Positions 43,831 through 56,055 are shown, counted from the first letter of the stretch. The stretch: DNA of 64,000 bases from Polaromonas sp. CF318 (GCF_000282655.1 NZ_AKIV01000064.1:1-64000), one strand, 5' to 3'. Notes: generated by a model not told the origin, from the letters alone. Numbers and translations: made by a program.

Positions 43831-43851
43831 GGTCGCATTCTGCGCCGTAGC

Positions 43852-44838
43852 TTATAACTGCGCCGCCAGAAAGGCGGTGACGGCGTCAGGCATGGCGCGC
43901 ACGTGACCCGGGAAGGGCGCGGAAGGAAAGCCGACGTGGCCGCCTTGGGCCGGTTGCCACAGCGTGACATGCGGGCCCACCTCCGAGGCCTGCGGCAGGC
44001 TGGACGCGGGCACAAAGGGATCGTTGAGCGCGTTCAGGGCCAGTGCGGGCACGGCAATCCGGTGCAGGTGCGGCTTGGCCGAGGCCCGCGACCAGTAGTC
44101 GTCGGCATTCTTGAAGCCGTGCAGCGGCGCAGTGAAGACGTCGTCAAACGCATAGAGGTCGCGCGCGGCCAGCAGCCGCTCGCGGTCAAACAGCCCGGGA
44201 TGCTGCTCCAGCTTTTGCAGGGCCTTGGGCACCATGGTCTTGAGGAACATCCGGGTATAGACCAGGCGGTTAAAGCCCCGGCCTATGGCCCAGCCGCTGG
44301 CGGCAAGGTCCAGCGGCGAGCACACGGAGGCGATGCCGGCCACCACCTGCCGGGCCTCGGCGCCCATCTCGCCGGCCCAGCGCATCAGCGCGTTGCCGCC
44401 CAGCGAGATGCCGACGGCCATCACCGGCCCGCCGCGCTGTTCCGCGAAGCGCCGCAGTATCCAGTCGATCTCTGCGAAGTCGCCCGAGTGGTAGGCGCGC
44501 GGCGCGAGGTTGATCTCGCCCGAGCAGCCGCGAAAATGCGGGATCGCACAGGCCCAGCCGCGCTCGCGCGCCGCATCGGCCAGCGCTTCGGCGTAGTGGC
44601 TGGCCGAGGAGCCCTCCAGGCCGTGGAACACTACAAGCAGCGGTGTTTGGGCCGGGGCCGCATCATCCGCCACCAGCCAGTCGACATCGACAAAGTCCTC
44701 ATCGGGCGTGGTCCAGCGCTCGCGGCGGAATACCGGCTGCGGGCCCAGGAAGCGGCGCGACTGCAAGGCAGCCCAGATGGTCTGCAGGTTGCCGCCCGGG
44801 AGCCACCAGGGCGCGGCATAGTTCATGGCGGGTTCCAT
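43852..44838 (-). CDS. YheT-family alpha/beta hydrolase
   Basis: 328 residues from ATG 44838 (MEPAMNYAAPWWLPGGNLQT; ATG 44826 is the alternative). It has the YheT features PWWLPGGNLQTIW, VVFHGLEGSSASHYAEALA, HFRGCSGEIN, VGISLGGNALMRWAGE (Ser elbow), LNALNDPFVP (Asp) and GGHVGF (His). Close relatives are cytoplasmic hydrolases of unclear substrate. It is 12 nt after the SnoaL-like gene on the same strand. Confidence 0.9.
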   Translation of the reverse strand: MEPAMNYAAPWWLPGGNLQTIWAALQSRRFLGPQPVFRRERWTTPDEDFVDVDWLVADDAAPAQTPLLVVFHGLEGSSASHYAEALADAARERGWACAIPHFRGCSGEINLAPRAYHSGDFAEIDWILRRFAEQRGGPVMAVGISLGGNALMRWAGEMGAEARQVVAGIASVCSPLDLAASGWAIGRGFNRLVYTRMFLKTMVPKALQKLEQHPGLFDRERLLAARDLYAFDDVFTAPLHGFKNADDYWSRASAKPHLHRIAVPALALNALNDPFVPASSLPQASEVGPHVTLWQPAQGGHVGFPSAPFPGHVRAMPDAVTAFLAAQL

Positions 44839-44849
44839 GCGCAGCCGGA

Positions 44850-45296
44850 TCAATGGAGAACGGTGGGTGTTTCCGACACTTCCTGCATTTCGCGCGGCGT
44901 GCCGGGACTGGCATGGTGGGCCACCATGCGCCAACCCTGCGCGGTCTTGTGGTAGACGTTGGTGGCGATGACGTAGGCGTGGCGCGGGCCTTCTTCGGTG
45001 AGCACCTCGATGCGCTCGAGCACGCTGTGGACGCTGGCGCTCATGGCTTCCACCTTGCGCACCTTGATGGGCTGCGCGCGTATGGTGCCGTTGGAAAACA
45101 TCGCATCAAAAGTCGCGCGTATGGCCGCCGGCCCCACGAGGCGGGCACCCCCCGGGTGCACACAGACGATGTCGTCCTCGTCGCCCCAGCAGGCCATGAG
45201 TTTTTCAATGTCGCCGCTTTGCAGCGCATCGTAGAAAGCCGCCTCGATGTCATCGGCGTTGCCGGTGCTGGCGGGCGGGACTTTGGGTTTGGGCAT
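44850..45296 (-). CDS. NTF2-like (SnoaL/DUF4440) protein
   Basis: 148 residues from ATG 45296. MPKPKVPPASTGNADDIEAAFYDALQSG begins an NTF2-like cone fold: LMACWGDEDDIVCVHPGG, AAIRATFDAMFSNG, YVIATNVYHKTAQGWRMVAHH. Proteins of this pattern have varied or no enzyme activity. It lies between the Rossmann-fold gene and the YheT gene on the same strand. Confidence 0.8.
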   Translation of the reverse strand: MPKPKVPPASTGNADDIEAAFYDALQSGDIEKLMACWGDEDDIVCVHPGGARLVGPAAIRATFDAMFSNGTIRAQPIKVRKVEAMSASVHSVLERIEVLTEEGPRHAYVIATNVYHKTAQGWRMVAHHASPGTPREMQEVSETPTVLH

Positions 45297-45336
45297 GGAG
45301 GCGATCAAAAAGAGTTCGGGCAAGGGGATGGCGGCT

Positions 45337-46194
45337 TCAATCCGGCTTGGCGTTTGGTGCTGAATTCTGCGCGGGATTGCGCGCCGCAGCAAGCCAGGCC
45401 TGGACCACACCCTGCATGCCGCCGTCCGCCCGGCCCGGGCCGCTGCGGCTACCGCTCTGGTTGGCCTGCCACAGCAACTCGGGCGCGGCCACATGGGTGC
45501 CGGGCGGCAGCACCTGAAGGGCGGCATCGACGAACTCCGCGAGCTTGGCGGGCCGCACCGGTTGCTCGGCTTGGGGAATCATGAACCTGAGCGTGGACAG
45601 CATCCAGGCCGCGACCCGCTCCAGGGCGTTCCTTCCCGCGGGGTCCTGCGCCTTGCGGGCCGAACGCACCAGCAGCAGGCGTTCAAAGCCGAGAGCGGCG
45701 ACGGCCTGCTCGTCCAGGTTGGCCAGGCCGCGCTTGAGCGCATCGGGCAGGCGCCCGGTGACATGCGGCACCACCACGACCAGGGTCTGCACGCCGCAGC
45801 GCTTGAGCCACTGCGCCAGCGCGGGCAGCTCCGAAGGCGCGGGTGTCCAGAGCGTGCGCTCACGTCCGTAGTACATGCGCGGCGGCTCGAACATGACCAG
45901 CCCGGTATGCGCCGGCAGCGGCCTCAAGGCCCATTGCGCTATCGGCGAAGGCGCGCCCGCCAACGCGATGCCGACGCCGGAAAGCCCCGTCGCCATAGCC
46001 TCGGTGGCCAGCACCTCGGTGTGCGCATAGCGGCCGCTGCCGACCAGGCGGCGCAGCACCTCATTGCCCAGCACGCCGGTGGCGCCGGCCACCAGCAGGC
46101 GCGGCTTGGCCTGCGCGGGCGGCGGCGGGCGCAAGGCGGACTGCAAAGCTTGCAGCGGGCTGCCGGAAGCGGAGGATGTGGGCAGCGGGGACAT
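45337..46194 (-). CDS. NAD(P)-binding Rossmann-fold hypothetical protein
   Basis: 285 residues. After a Pro/Ala-rich N-terminus, LLVAGATGVLGNEVLRRLVG is an NmrA/SDR-like GxxGxxG nucleotide site near residue 33. No YxxxK or other clear catalytic motif follows. The middle has VVVVPHVTGRLPDALKRGL. Probably an atypical SDR; function unknown. It diverges from lemA. Confidence 0.7.
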   Translation of the reverse strand: MSPLPTSSASGSPLQALQSALRPPPPAQAKPRLLVAGATGVLGNEVLRRLVGSGRYAHTEVLATEAMATGLSGVGIALAGAPSPIAQWALRPLPAHTGLVMFEPPRMYYGRERTLWTPAPSELPALAQWLKRCGVQTLVVVVPHVTGRLPDALKRGLANLDEQAVAALGFERLLLVRSARKAQDPAGRNALERVAAWMLSTLRFMIPQAEQPVRPAKLAEFVDAALQVLPPGTHVAAPELLWQANQSGSRSGPGRADGGMQGVVQAWLAAARNPAQNSAPNAKPD

Positions 46195-46238
46195 TCGACT
46201 ATGTTAGTGTTGCGGCTTGCATTTTCGGAGGCATTGCC

Positions 46239-46841
46239 ATGACGATATCCCGCTTTTTGACATTCACCCTCGCGGCCCTGCTGGGCCTGCTGCTCTCGGG
46301 CTGCGGTTACAACGACTTCCAGCGCCTGGATGAGCAGACCAAGTCGGCCTGGTCCGAAGTGCTGAACCAGTACCAGCGCCGCGCAGACCTGGTGCCCAAT
46401 ATCGTGGCCACGGTCAAGGGTGAAGCGGCCTTCGAACAGGATACGCTGACCAAGGTGATCGAAGCGCGTGCCAAGGCGACGTCCATCCAGGTGACGCCCG
46501 AAACCCTGAATGACCCGGCCGCCTTCAAAAAATTCCAGGCGGCGCAGGGCGAGCTCGGCAGCGCGCTGAGCCGCCTCATGGTGGTCAGCGAGCGCTACCC
46601 GGACCTGAAAGCCAACCAGGGCTTTCGCGACCTGCGCGTGCAGCTCGAAGGCACGGAAAACCGCATCACCGTAGCGCGCAACCGCTACATCCAGACCGTG
46701 CAGGAATACAACGTGCTCACGCGCAGCTTCCCGAACAACCTGACGGCCATGGTCTTCGGCTACCAGGTCAAGCCCAACTTCTCGGTGCAGAACGAGGCGC
46801 AGATCTCCACGCCGCCTGTGGTGGACTTCAACAAGAAATAG
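46239..46841 (+). CDS. LemA family protein (lipoprotein form)
   Basis: 200 residues from ATG 46239. MTISRFLTFTLAALLGLLLSGC gives a signal or anchor with an LSGC lipobox, followed by GYNDFQRLDEQTKSAWSEVLNQYQRRADLVPN, the LemA signature, and a long helical repeat. LemA proteins are membrane-associated with unclear function. The next two genes encode TPM-domain proteins, a common LemA neighbourhood. Confidence 0.92.
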   Translation: MTISRFLTFTLAALLGLLLSGCGYNDFQRLDEQTKSAWSEVLNQYQRRADLVPNIVATVKGEAAFEQDTLTKVIEARAKATSIQVTPETLNDPAAFKKFQAAQGELGSALSRLMVVSERYPDLKANQGFRDLRVQLEGTENRITVARNRYIQTVQEYNVLTRSFPNNLTAMVFGYQVKPNFSVQNEAQISTPPVVDFNKK

Positions 46842-46859
46842 AGCACGGCGGACCCGGGC

Positions 46860-47789
46860 GTGCAGCGCTCCATGCTTCTCGTTCGCGACGGCGCCCGGCT
46901 GCTGGGGGGCCTGCTGCTGGCCGCCTGGCTGCCGCTGGCGGCCTGGGCGCAGGGCGGCGTGCAGCCGGTGCCGACGCTGACGGCGCATGTGATGGACGGC
47001 ACCGGCACGCTGAGCACCGCGCAGCGCGAGGCGCTCGAAGCCAAGCTCACGGCCTTTGAACAAAGCCGCGGTGCCCAGGTCGTGATCCTGATGGTGCCCA
47101 CGACCCAGCCGGAAGACATCGCCGCCTATGCGCAACGCGTGGGCGACAGCTGGAAGATAGGCCGCAAGGGCGTGGGCGACGGCCTCTTGCTGGTGGTGGC
47201 CAAGAACGACCGCAAGGTGCGCATAGAAACCACCAAGGCGCTGGAAGGCGCCATCCCCGACCTCGCGGCGCGCCAGGTCATAGACACGGCCATCACGCCG
47301 CGCTTCAAGCAGGGCGACTTCGCCGGCGGGCTGGATGCCGCAGCCGACCAGCTCATCGCGCTGATCAGCGGCGAAAACCTGCCCGCGCCGGAACACAGCA
47401 GCGGCGGCAACAACGACGGTTTTGAGTGGACGGACCTGGCCGTCTTCCTGTTTTTTGCCGTGCCGATTGCCGGGCGGATTGCGGCCATGGTGCTGGGGCG
47501 CAAGTTCGGTTCGCTGGCCACCGGCGGTGTGGTCGGCGTGCTGGCCTGGATTTTTACCAGCAGCCTGATCGTGACCGGCCTCGCCGTTCTGGTGGGCACG
47601 GTGTTCGCGCTGGTCGCCAGCCTGGGCGCCCTGGGTCGCGGCGGCCGCTCTTCGGGCGGCTGGACTTCCGGTGGTTTTGGCAGCGGCGGTGGCGGCTGGA
47701 GCAGTGGCAGCAGCAGCAGCGATGGTGGCGGCTTCAGCAGCGGTGGTGGTGGCGATTTTGGCGGCGGCGGCGCCTCGGGAGATTGGTAG
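46860..47789 (+). CDS. TPM-domain protein (YgcG family) with Gly/Ser-rich C-terminus
   Basis: 309 residues from GTG 46860 (ATG 46872 possible). Signal peptide (LLGGLLLAAWLPLAAWAQ), then a TPM_phosphatase-like domain: VMDGTGTLSTAQREALEAKL, GAQVVILMVPTTQPEDIAAYA, RKGVGDGLLLVVAKNDRKVRI. Two membrane segments near residues 200-260 precede a Gly/Ser repeat tail (SSGGGGDFGGGGASGDW). Partner of LemA and of the following TPM protein. Confidence 0.9.
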   Translation: MQRSMLLVRDGARLLGGLLLAAWLPLAAWAQGGVQPVPTLTAHVMDGTGTLSTAQREALEAKLTAFEQSRGAQVVILMVPTTQPEDIAAYAQRVGDSWKIGRKGVGDGLLLVVAKNDRKVRIETTKALEGAIPDLAARQVIDTAITPRFKQGDFAGGLDAAADQLIALISGENLPAPEHSSGGNNDGFEWTDLAVFLFFAVPIAGRIAAMVLGRKFGSLATGGVVGVLAWIFTSSLIVTGLAVLVGTVFALVASLGALGRGGRSSGGWTSGGFGSGGGGWSSGSSSSDGGGFSSGGGGDFGGGGASGDW

Positions 47790-47793
47790 GCAT

Positions 47794-48336
47794 ATGCTGG
47801 GCAAACTCACAACCATCCTCAAGCACCTCTGGCTGGACGCCTCCGACGCCAGGCGCGCCATTCCGCCCGACATGCTGCAGCGGCTCGCGCGGCGCGTGGC
47901 AGCCAGCGAGCGGCGCCACAGCGGCGAGATCCGCATCTGCGTAGAGGCTTCACTCCCCCTGAGTTATCTGTGGCGGCTGGACCGGCACACATCCATCGCC
48001 GCGCTCACGCGCCAGCGCGCGGTCACCCTGTTCGGCAAGCTGCGGGTCTGGGACACGGAGCACAACAACGGCGTGCTGATTTACGTGCTGCTGGCCGAGC
48101 ATGCGATCGAGATCGTCGCCGATCGCGGCCTAGCGCGGCAGGTCGGCCCCGACCAATGGCAAGCCATGGTGACGCGCATGGCCGCCGCGTTTCGCGAACA
48201 GCGTTATGAAGACGGGCTGACGCAGGCGCTAGAAGAAACGTCCGCGGTGCTGATGCAGCACTTCGCGGTGGATGGCTCAGAAGAAGGCGCGCCAGCCAGG
48301 GCGAATGAACTGCCCGACGCGCCGCAGCTTCAGTAA
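47794..48336 (+). CDS. TPM-domain protein
   Basis: 180 residues from ATG 47794, 4 nt after the previous stop. It begins MLGKLTTILKHLWLDASDARR, then RRVAASERRHSGEIRICVEA and LRVWDTEHNNGVLIYVLLAEHAIEIVADRGLA, a second, shorter TPM domain without a signal peptide or Gly tail. The lemA-tpm-tpm order suggests one operon acting at the envelope. Confidence 0.88.
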   Translation: MLGKLTTILKHLWLDASDARRAIPPDMLQRLARRVAASERRHSGEIRICVEASLPLSYLWRLDRHTSIAALTRQRAVTLFGKLRVWDTEHNNGVLIYVLLAEHAIEIVADRGLARQVGPDQWQAMVTRMAAAFREQRYEDGLTQALEETSAVLMQHFAVDGSEEGAPARANELPDAPQLQ

Positions 48337-48349
48337 GAGAGTCACAGAC

Positions 48350-48493
48350 TCAGGACGAGAGCAAGACACCGAGGACAAACAACCCCGTCAACACAACCAG
48401 GATGCGGCGTATCCATGTCCTAAGCGAACGTCGTCCCCGGCGCTGCGGCGAAAGCTCTTCGTCCCACGTCAGACTGTCCAGTGCGCTGTCCAT
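48350..48493 (-). CDS. Small C-tail-anchored membrane protein (47 residues)
   Basis: ATG 48493 is preceded by GAGGTGG, a strong ribosome site, at the right distance. The protein is MDSALDSLTWDEELSPQRRG, a basic patch RRSLRTWIRR, then a single C-terminal membrane helix ILVVLTGLFVLGVLLSS. The RR-rich stretch before the helix predicts the N-terminus inside. It lies in the gap between the TPM genes and the atp terminator. No known family is recognised. Confidence 0.55.
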   Translation of the reverse strand: MDSALDSLTWDEELSPQRRGRRSLRTWIRRILVVLTGLFVLGVLLSS

Positions 48494-48644
48494 AATCCCA
48501 CCTCGTCGCTTCGGTTGAATCCCTGGATCCACGATACGGCAGAGGCGCCCTCGCTGGCTGTGATTTAGGGTTTCCAGTTGTTAAGCTGAGGCGCTGGCAC
48601 AACAGCATGAGTGCGAAAGGATTACCGGTCATGCGCCGCCCATG

Positions 48645-48674
48645 AAAAAAGCCCCTGGCTTTCGGCAGGGGCTT
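48645..48674 (-). terminator. Rho-independent terminator of the atp operon
   Basis: AAGCCCCTG (48649-48657) and CAGGGGCTT (48666-48674) form a 9-bp stem with an 8-nt loop; on the minus strand the stem is followed by TTTTTT. It is 36 nt after the atpC stop. Confidence 0.9.
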
Positions 48675-48710
48675 GCTGCATTCCGGCGATAAGGCCGGCA
48701 AGGCTTGTTT

Positions 48711-49127
48711 TTATTTCTTCTGGCGGTATTTGCGCAAAGCGGCGATCTGCGCGGCCATGACGGCGAGTTCGGACTGGGCCATGGCGATGTCGATGTCGCT
48801 CTTGGCGTTCTTCAGCGCTTCCTCGGCGGCAGCCTTGGCTTCGCTGGCCTTGGTCTCGTCCAGGTCCTTGCCGCGGATGGCGGTGTCGCTCAACACCGTC
48901 ACGCAGTTGGGTTGCACTTCGAGCAGGCCGCCGGCCACGAAGACGAACTCTTCCGTGCCGTCGGCTTTTTCAATGCGCACGGCACCCGGCTTGATGCGGG
49001 TGATCAGCGGCGTGTGGCGCGGGTAAATGCCCAGCTCGCCAGCCTCGCCGGGCAATGCCACGAACTTGGCTTCGCCCGAGAAGATGGACTCTTCTGCGGA
49101 TACGACGTCGACGTGAATGGTGCTCAT
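48711..49127 (-). CDS. atpC: F1 ATP synthase epsilon subunit
   Basis: 138 residues. An N-terminal beta-sandwich ([40 protein letters not shown]) is followed by the C-terminal helical hairpin. It belongs to the rotor central stalk with gamma and can inhibit ATP hydrolysis. Last gene of atpIBEFHAGDC, before the terminator. Confidence 0.97.
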   Translation of the reverse strand: MSTIHVDVVSAEESIFSGEAKFVALPGEAGELGIYPRHTPLITRIKPGAVRIEKADGTEEFVFVAGGLLEVQPNCVTVLSDTAIRGKDLDETKASEAKAAAEEALKNAKSDIDIAMAQSELAVMAAQIAALRKYRQKK

Positions 49128-49250
49128 CTTTTTACTCCTTGAAAAAAGTCGGGCTAAAGCAAGTAAGCGGCTGTCTGGCTAGGCGGCGCGCGGAAATGTG
49201 CAAGTGCACATTGAGCACGCCAACAACGCCAGGCGGCCGGTTACGCCGCT

Positions 49251-50687
<1,437 letters not shown>

Positions 50688-50706
50688 TTAAATCGGGTGT
50701 GGCGGC

Positions 50707-51573
50707 TTAAACCGCTGCAGCACCGGCAACGATTTCCGAAAGTTCTTTCGTGATCGCCGCTTGACGCGTTTTGTTGTAAACCAGCTTGAGTTCGCCGATC
50801 ACGCTGCCGGCGTTGTCGGTGGCGGCCTTCATGGCCACCATGCGGGCGGACTGCTCGGACGCCATGTTCTCGGCGACCGCCTGGTACACCAGCGCTTCCA
50901 CGTAGCGAACCAGCAGGTCGTCGATCACGGTCTGCGCGTCGGGTTCGTAGATGTAGTCCCAGCCGTGCTGGTCCTTGTCGGCCTGCAGGTGCGCGGCCGT
51001 CAAAGGCAGCAACTGCTCGACCACGGGCTCCTGGCGCATGGTGTTGATGAACTTGGTGTAGCACAGGTACACCGCGTTGATCTTGCCTTCGCTGTACGCG
51101 TCGAGCAGCACCTTGACGGGGCCTATCAGTTTTTCCAGGTGCGGCTTGTCGCCGAGCTGGGTCGCGTGCGACACCACCTTGGCGCCCACGCGGTTGAGAA
51201 AACCGAGGCCCTTGTTGCCGATGGCCACCGCCCGAGCGTCATGGCCGGCGGCCTGCACTTCCTTGAGCTTGGCCGTCACGGCGCGCAGCACGTTGGTGTT
51301 CATGCCGCCGCACAGGCCCTTGTCGGTCGTCACCACGATGAACCCGGTGGCCTTGGCGTCGTTGGACTCCATGAACGCGTGGGTGTACTCGGGGTTGGCC
51401 TGACTCAGGTTGGCCGTGATATTGCGGATCTTGTCGCTGTAAGGACGGGCAGCGCGCATCCGCTCCTGCGCCTTGCGCATCTTGGAGGCGGCCACCATCT
51501 CCATGGCCTTGGTGATCTTCTTGGTGTTTTCCACCGATTTGATCTTGCCGCGTATTTCCTTGCCTGCTGCCAT
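50707..51573 (-). CDS. atpG: F1 ATP synthase gamma subunit
   Basis: 288 residues. Starts [36 protein letters not shown] and ends [19 protein letters not shown], the two long helices of the rotor shaft. Standard place between atpA and atpD. Confidence 0.98.
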   Translation of the reverse strand: MAAGKEIRGKIKSVENTKKITKAMEMVAASKMRKAQERMRAARPYSDKIRNITANLSQANPEYTHAFMESNDAKATGFIVVTTDKGLCGGMNTNVLRAVTAKLKEVQAAGHDARAVAIGNKGLGFLNRVGAKVVSHATQLGDKPHLEKLIGPVKVLLDAYSEGKINAVYLCYTKFINTMRQEPVVEQLLPLTAAHLQADKDQHGWDYIYEPDAQTVIDDLLVRYVEALVYQAVAENMASEQSARMVAMKAATDNAGSVIGELKLVYNKTRQAAITKELSEIVAGAAAV

Positions 51574-51637
51574 ATGGATTCCTAAGGGGTTCCTGAGGGT
51601 TGCTTAATTACCTGCTTGACGATGAGGTCAGGCGAGA

Positions 51638-53191
51638 TCAGGCAAACGACTTCTTGAACTCGGTCACGGCCGCGTTCAGTTCAGCCTCAGCGTCCTTGTC
51701 CATGGCCTTGTTGGCTTCGAGCTTGGCCATCAGGGCCGCGTTCTTGTCCTTCAGGTAGGCGTGCAGGCCGTGTTCGAAAGCCAGGACCTTCTTGACTTCG
51801 ATGTCGTCCATGAAGCCCTTGTTCACGGCGAACAGCGTGGCGGCCATGTTGGAAATCGACAAAGGCGAGTACTGGGCCTGCTTGAGCAGTTCGGTCACGC
51901 GGGCACCGCGGTCCAGCTGCTTGCGGGTGGCTTCGTCCAGGTCGGAAGCGAACTGCGCGAAGGCAGCCAGTTCACGGTACTGGGCCAGGTCGGTACGGAT
52001 ACCGCCGGACAGGTTCTTGATCAGCTTGGTCTGGGCGGCGCCACCGACGCGCGACACCGAGATACCGGCGTTGATCGCGGGACGGATACCGGCGTTGAAC
52101 AGGCTGGTTTCCAGGAAGATCTGGCCGTCGGTGATCGAGATCACGTTGGTCGGCACGAAAGCGGACACGTCGCCGGCCTGCGTTTCGATGATGGGCAGCG
52201 CGGTCAGCGAACCGGTCTTGCCTTTGACCGCACCCTTGGTGAAGTCTTCAACATACTTCTCGTTCACGCGGGCTGCGCGCTCGAGCAGGCGGCTGTGCAG
52301 GTAGAACACGTCGCCGGGGTAGGCTTCGCGGCCCGGCGGGCGGCGCAGCAGCAGCGAGACCTGGCGGTAAGCCACGGCCTGCTTGGACAGGTCGTCATAC
52401 ACGATCAGCGCGTCTTCGCCGCGGTCGCGGAAGTATTCGCCCATGGTGCAGCCGGAGTAGGCGCTGACGTATTGCATGGCGGCGGATTCGGAAGCTGCAG
52501 CGGCCACGACGATGGTGTATTCCATCGCGCCGGCTTGCTCCAGCGCGCGCACCACGTTCTTGATCGAGGAAGCCTTCTGGCCGATCGCGACGTAGACGCA
52601 GGAAACGCCCTTGCCCTTCTGGTTGATGATGGCGTCGATGGCCACGGCGGTCTTGCCGGTCTGGCGGTCGCCGATGATCAGTTCGCGCTGGCCGCGGCCG
52701 ACGGGCACCATGGAGTCGATGGACTTCAGGCCGGTCTGCAGGGGCTGGTCGACGGATTTACGGGCGATCACGCCGGGCGCGACCTTTTCGATCACGTCGG
52801 TCATCTTGGCATTGATCGGGCCCTTGCCGTCGATGGGCTGGCCCAGGGCGTTCACCACGCGGCCGAGCAGCTCGGGGCCGACAGGCACTTCCAGAATGCG
52901 GCCCGTGCACTTGACGGTGTCGCCTTCGGCTATGTGTTCGTATTCGCCCAGGATCACGGAGCCGACCGAGTCGCGCTCGAGGTTCAGCGCCAGGCCGTAG
53001 GTGGGGGTGCCGTCGGCGGTTGCGGGGAATTCCAGCATTTCGCCCTGCATCACGTCGGACAGGCCGTGGATGCGGACGATACCGTCGGTGACGGACACCA
53101 CGGTACCCTGGTTGCGGATGTCGCTGCTGCCGGTCAGGCCTTCGATACGGCTCTTGATCAGTTCAGAAATTTCTGCGGGATTGAGTTGCAT
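51638..53191 (-). CDS. atpA: F1 ATP synthase alpha subunit
   Basis: 517 residues. Starts [19 protein letters not shown]; Walker [20 protein letters not shown] near 170; the segment RVGGAAQT and the C-terminal helical domain are present. Regulatory nucleotide-binding subunit of the F1 hexamer. Confidence 0.99.
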   Translation of the reverse strand: MQLNPAEISELIKSRIEGLTGSSDIRNQGTVVSVTDGIVRIHGLSDVMQGEMLEFPATADGTPTYGLALNLERDSVGSVILGEYEHIAEGDTVKCTGRILEVPVGPELLGRVVNALGQPIDGKGPINAKMTDVIEKVAPGVIARKSVDQPLQTGLKSIDSMVPVGRGQRELIIGDRQTGKTAVAIDAIINQKGKGVSCVYVAIGQKASSIKNVVRALEQAGAMEYTIVVAAAASESAAMQYVSAYSGCTMGEYFRDRGEDALIVYDDLSKQAVAYRQVSLLLRRPPGREAYPGDVFYLHSRLLERAARVNEKYVEDFTKGAVKGKTGSLTALPIIETQAGDVSAFVPTNVISITDGQIFLETSLFNAGIRPAINAGISVSRVGGAAQTKLIKNLSGGIRTDLAQYRELAAFAQFASDLDEATRKQLDRGARVTELLKQAQYSPLSISNMAATLFAVNKGFMDDIEVKKVLAFEHGLHAYLKDKNAALMAKLEANKAMDKDAEAELNAAVTEFKKSFA

Positions 53192-53255
53192 GACTCTTTC
53201 CTTCTTTCAGTATGTTGTTGGCTAAAAACCTGCGGGTGGCGCCTGAGCACCGGGC

Positions 53256-53786
53256 TCAGGAGATCAGCGCCACTTTCATTTGCTCTAAACGGGCTTTGAC
53301 CGAGGTGTCCAGCACCTCGTCACCCACCACGACTCGCACGCCGCCTATCAGGGCCGGCTCCAGCTCAACCTGGAGATTGAGCTTCTTGCCAAAGCGTTTT
53401 TCCAGCGTTGCCGACAGGTCGGCCAGCGCCGCGCCGTCGAGCGCAAAAGCGCTGTAGACGGTCGCATCGGACGAACCGCTCTGCGCGTTTTTCAGGACAC
53501 GGAACTGCGCGGCGATTTCCGGCAGGACGCTGAGGCGGCCGTTCTCGATCACCGTGCGCAGGAAGTTTTTCGCGGCGTCCGGCAGTTTGGTCTTGGCAAC
53601 GCCCGAAATCACGTCGAACGCCTGCGCCGAAGTGACGCCGGGGTTGCCGGCGTACTGCTGCAGCTGCGCATTCGCAGCGATGGCGGCCAGCTCGTCGAGC
53701 CAGGCGGCGGTGCCGCCCAGGTCGGAGCCGGAGGCCTTGAACAGCGCTTCGGCGTAGGGACGGGCAATGGTGGCTAGTTCGGCCAT
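53256..53786 (-). CDS. atpH: F1 ATP synthase delta subunit
   Basis: 176 residues. [31 protein letters not shown] and the C-terminal [24 protein letters not shown] signature. It joins the peripheral stalk to F1. 12 nt after atpF. Confidence 0.97.
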   Translation of the reverse strand: MAELATIARPYAEALFKASGSDLGGTAAWLDELAAIAANAQLQQYAGNPGVTSAQAFDVISGVAKTKLPDAAKNFLRTVIENGRLSVLPEIAAQFRVLKNAQSGSSDATVYSAFALDGAALADLSATLEKRFGKKLNLQVELEPALIGGVRVVVGDEVLDTSVKARLEQMKVALIS

Positions 53787-53798
53787 GTTGATGCTCGC

Positions 53799-54269
53799 TT
53801 AGAGTTCGGTCTTCAGGCGGCCCAGCAAGTCAGCATGCACACCGGCATTGACTTCCTTGCGCAGAATCTGCTCGGCGCCCTTGACGGCCAGCGCAGCCAC
53901 CTGCTCGCGCAGGGCTTCGCGGGCCTTCACGGCCTGCTGCTCGGCTTCGGCCTTGGCGGCGGCAATGATCTTGCCGCCTTCCTCGGTGGCCTTGGCCTTG
54001 GCTTCTTCGATCAGGGCCTGGCCCCGGCGCTCGGCTTCGGCCAGGCGCACGGCCGCTTCGTTGCGCGACTTGGCCAGCTCTTCTTCCACGCGCTTGTTGG
54101 CGACGGAGAGTTCGGACTTGGCTTTGTCGGCAGCAGCAAGGCCGTCAGCGATTTTTTGCGCACGCGCGTCCAGGGCCGCCGCGATGGGTGGCCACACAAA
54201 CTTCATCGTGAACCCGACCAAAATCAGGAACACGATCAGCTGGACAATAAGGGTACCGGTAATGCTCAC
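53799..54269 (-). CDS. atpF: Fo ATP synthase subunit b
   Basis: 156 residues. One N-terminal membrane helix [23 protein letters not shown] and a long Ala/Glu/Lys coiled coil ([19 protein letters not shown]...). Peripheral stalk dimer. Confidence 0.97.
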   Translation of the reverse strand: MSITGTLIVQLIVFLILVGFTMKFVWPPIAAALDARAQKIADGLAAADKAKSELSVANKRVEEELAKSRNEAAVRLAEAERRGQALIEEAKAKATEEGGKIIAAAKAEAEQQAVKAREALREQVAALAVKGAEQILRKEVNAGVHADLLGRLKTEL

Positions 54270-54343
54270 TGCTCATCCTTTCCCTTGGGGCCCAGCTGGA
54301 AGCCGGCCCGAAGGAATGACATTCTTGGGACTTTGATCAATGC

Positions 54344-54616
<273 letters not shown>

Positions 54617-54669
54617 TTAGGACTTTGGTTACGAGAGAAAAAAGAAAAACGGGAAACGGGGACAACTGA

Positions 54670-55542
54670 TTAGTGGTGATCGTGCGCCTGGCCGATGTAC
54701 ACCAGCGTCAGCATCATGAACACGAAGGCTTGCAGCGTGATGATCAGGATGTGGAAAATCGCCCAGGCCGAGCCCGCGATGATGTGGCCTATGGCCAGGC
54801 CGATGCCGGTCGCCGACAGCGACCAGGCACCGCCCATCAGGGCGATCAGCAGGAAAATCAGTTCGCCGGCATACATGTTGCCGAACAGTCGCATGCCGTG
54901 CGAGACCGTCTTGGCGACGAACTCGATGACCTGCATCAGGAAGTTGAAGGGGTACAGCGCCCAGTGGTTGCCGAAGGGCGCGGTGAACAGCTCGTGGATC
55001 CAGCCGCCCAGGCCCTTGATCTTGACGTTGTAGACCAGGCAGGTGATCAGCACGCCCATGGACAGGCCCATGGTGATGGAGAGGTCGGCGGTGGGCACCG
55101 AGCGCATGTAAGCGTGGTGCGCATCATGGCCGGCGACGCCATAGATCCAGGCCCAGATAACCGGCAGCAGGTCGACCGGCAGCAAATCCATGGCGTTCAG
55201 CAGGAAAATCCAGACAAACACGGTGAGGGCCAGCGGCGCGACCAGCTTGCGGCTTTCGGCGTTGTGCACGATGCCCTTGGCCTGCGCGTCGACCATTTCG
55301 ACGAGGATTTCAACCGCGGCCTGGAAACGGCCGGGAACGCCGGAGGTGGCTTTGCGGGCGGCTTTCCAGAGCAGGAAGCAACCGAGCACACCCAGCAAAA
55401 TGGTGAAAACGGTGGAATCAATATTGATGACGCTCAGATCGAACGGACCAACAAGTTCCTTGTTGCGCCAGTGCGTCAGGTGGTGAACGATGTATTCACC
55501 GGCGGTTGGACCGCCATGTCCAGCAGCATTCTCAGCAGCCAT
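54670..55542 (-). CDS. atpB: Fo ATP synthase subunit a
   Basis: 290 residues, membrane protein with the conserved stretch [20 protein letters not shown], whose Arg faces subunit c, and [19 protein letters not shown] at the C-terminus. Proton half-channels. Confidence 0.98.
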   Translation of the reverse strand: MAAENAAGHGGPTAGEYIVHHLTHWRNKELVGPFDLSVINIDSTVFTILLGVLGCFLLWKAARKATSGVPGRFQAAVEILVEMVDAQAKGIVHNAESRKLVAPLALTVFVWIFLLNAMDLLPVDLLPVIWAWIYGVAGHDAHHAYMRSVPTADLSITMGLSMGVLITCLVYNVKIKGLGGWIHELFTAPFGNHWALYPFNFLMQVIEFVAKTVSHGMRLFGNMYAGELIFLLIALMGGAWSLSATGIGLAIGHIIAGSAWAIFHILIITLQAFVFMMLTLVYIGQAHDHH

Positions 55543-55554
55543 TTATTGCTCGCC

Positions 55555-56055
55555 TCAAAGTTTATTTTTCCTGACCGCGAACAACAGCGCGAGCCAGGAC
55601 GTTTTCATTGTCACCACCAGGCCGACCAGCATGGCCGGCCAACTCAGCATCGAAACCAGCCTTGGCGCGGCAAACAGCATTGCCACCGTCAAGGCGATCT
55701 TGACCATTTCCCACAAAAAGAAACCAGCCACCGCAGTGCCTGGGTTCATGGACCACACTTTGCCGGTCAAGCCGCGCGCAAACAGCGCGGCCGGAATCAC
55801 CACCGCCAGCGCCCCGTAGAGCGCCGACCAGCCGGCGGACCGCTGGCCTGTCAGCGCCCAGGTGGCACATGCCACCAGAACCCCGACCACCAGTTGCCCC
55901 GCCAATACCGACCAGGGGGAGATCGACGGACTCGTTTCACGAAGCTTTTGGGCTTCTTCCCGCGTCAGGGTCTTGAAACCCTCGTCGTCCGCCTCAAGCT
56001 CATATGTAACTGCCCGGGGGACCGGGTCCGTCGCCGAATTCGCCGAATTTGTCAT
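55555..56055 (-). CDS. atpI: ATP synthase subunit I (AtpI-like)
   Basis: 166 residues; a soluble acidic N-terminus (EADDEGFKTLTREEAQKLRE) precedes four membrane helices ending WLALLFAVRKNKL. AtpI assists c-ring assembly in some bacteria. First gene of the operon, 12 nt before atpB. Confidence 0.9.
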   Translation of the reverse strand: MTNSANSATDPVPRAVTYELEADDEGFKTLTREEAQKLRETSPSISPWSVLAGQLVVGVLVACATWALTGQRSAGWSALYGALAVVIPAALFARGLTGKVWSMNPGTAVAGFFLWEMVKIALTVAMLFAAPRLVSMLSWPAMLVGLVVTMKTSWLALLFAVRKNKL

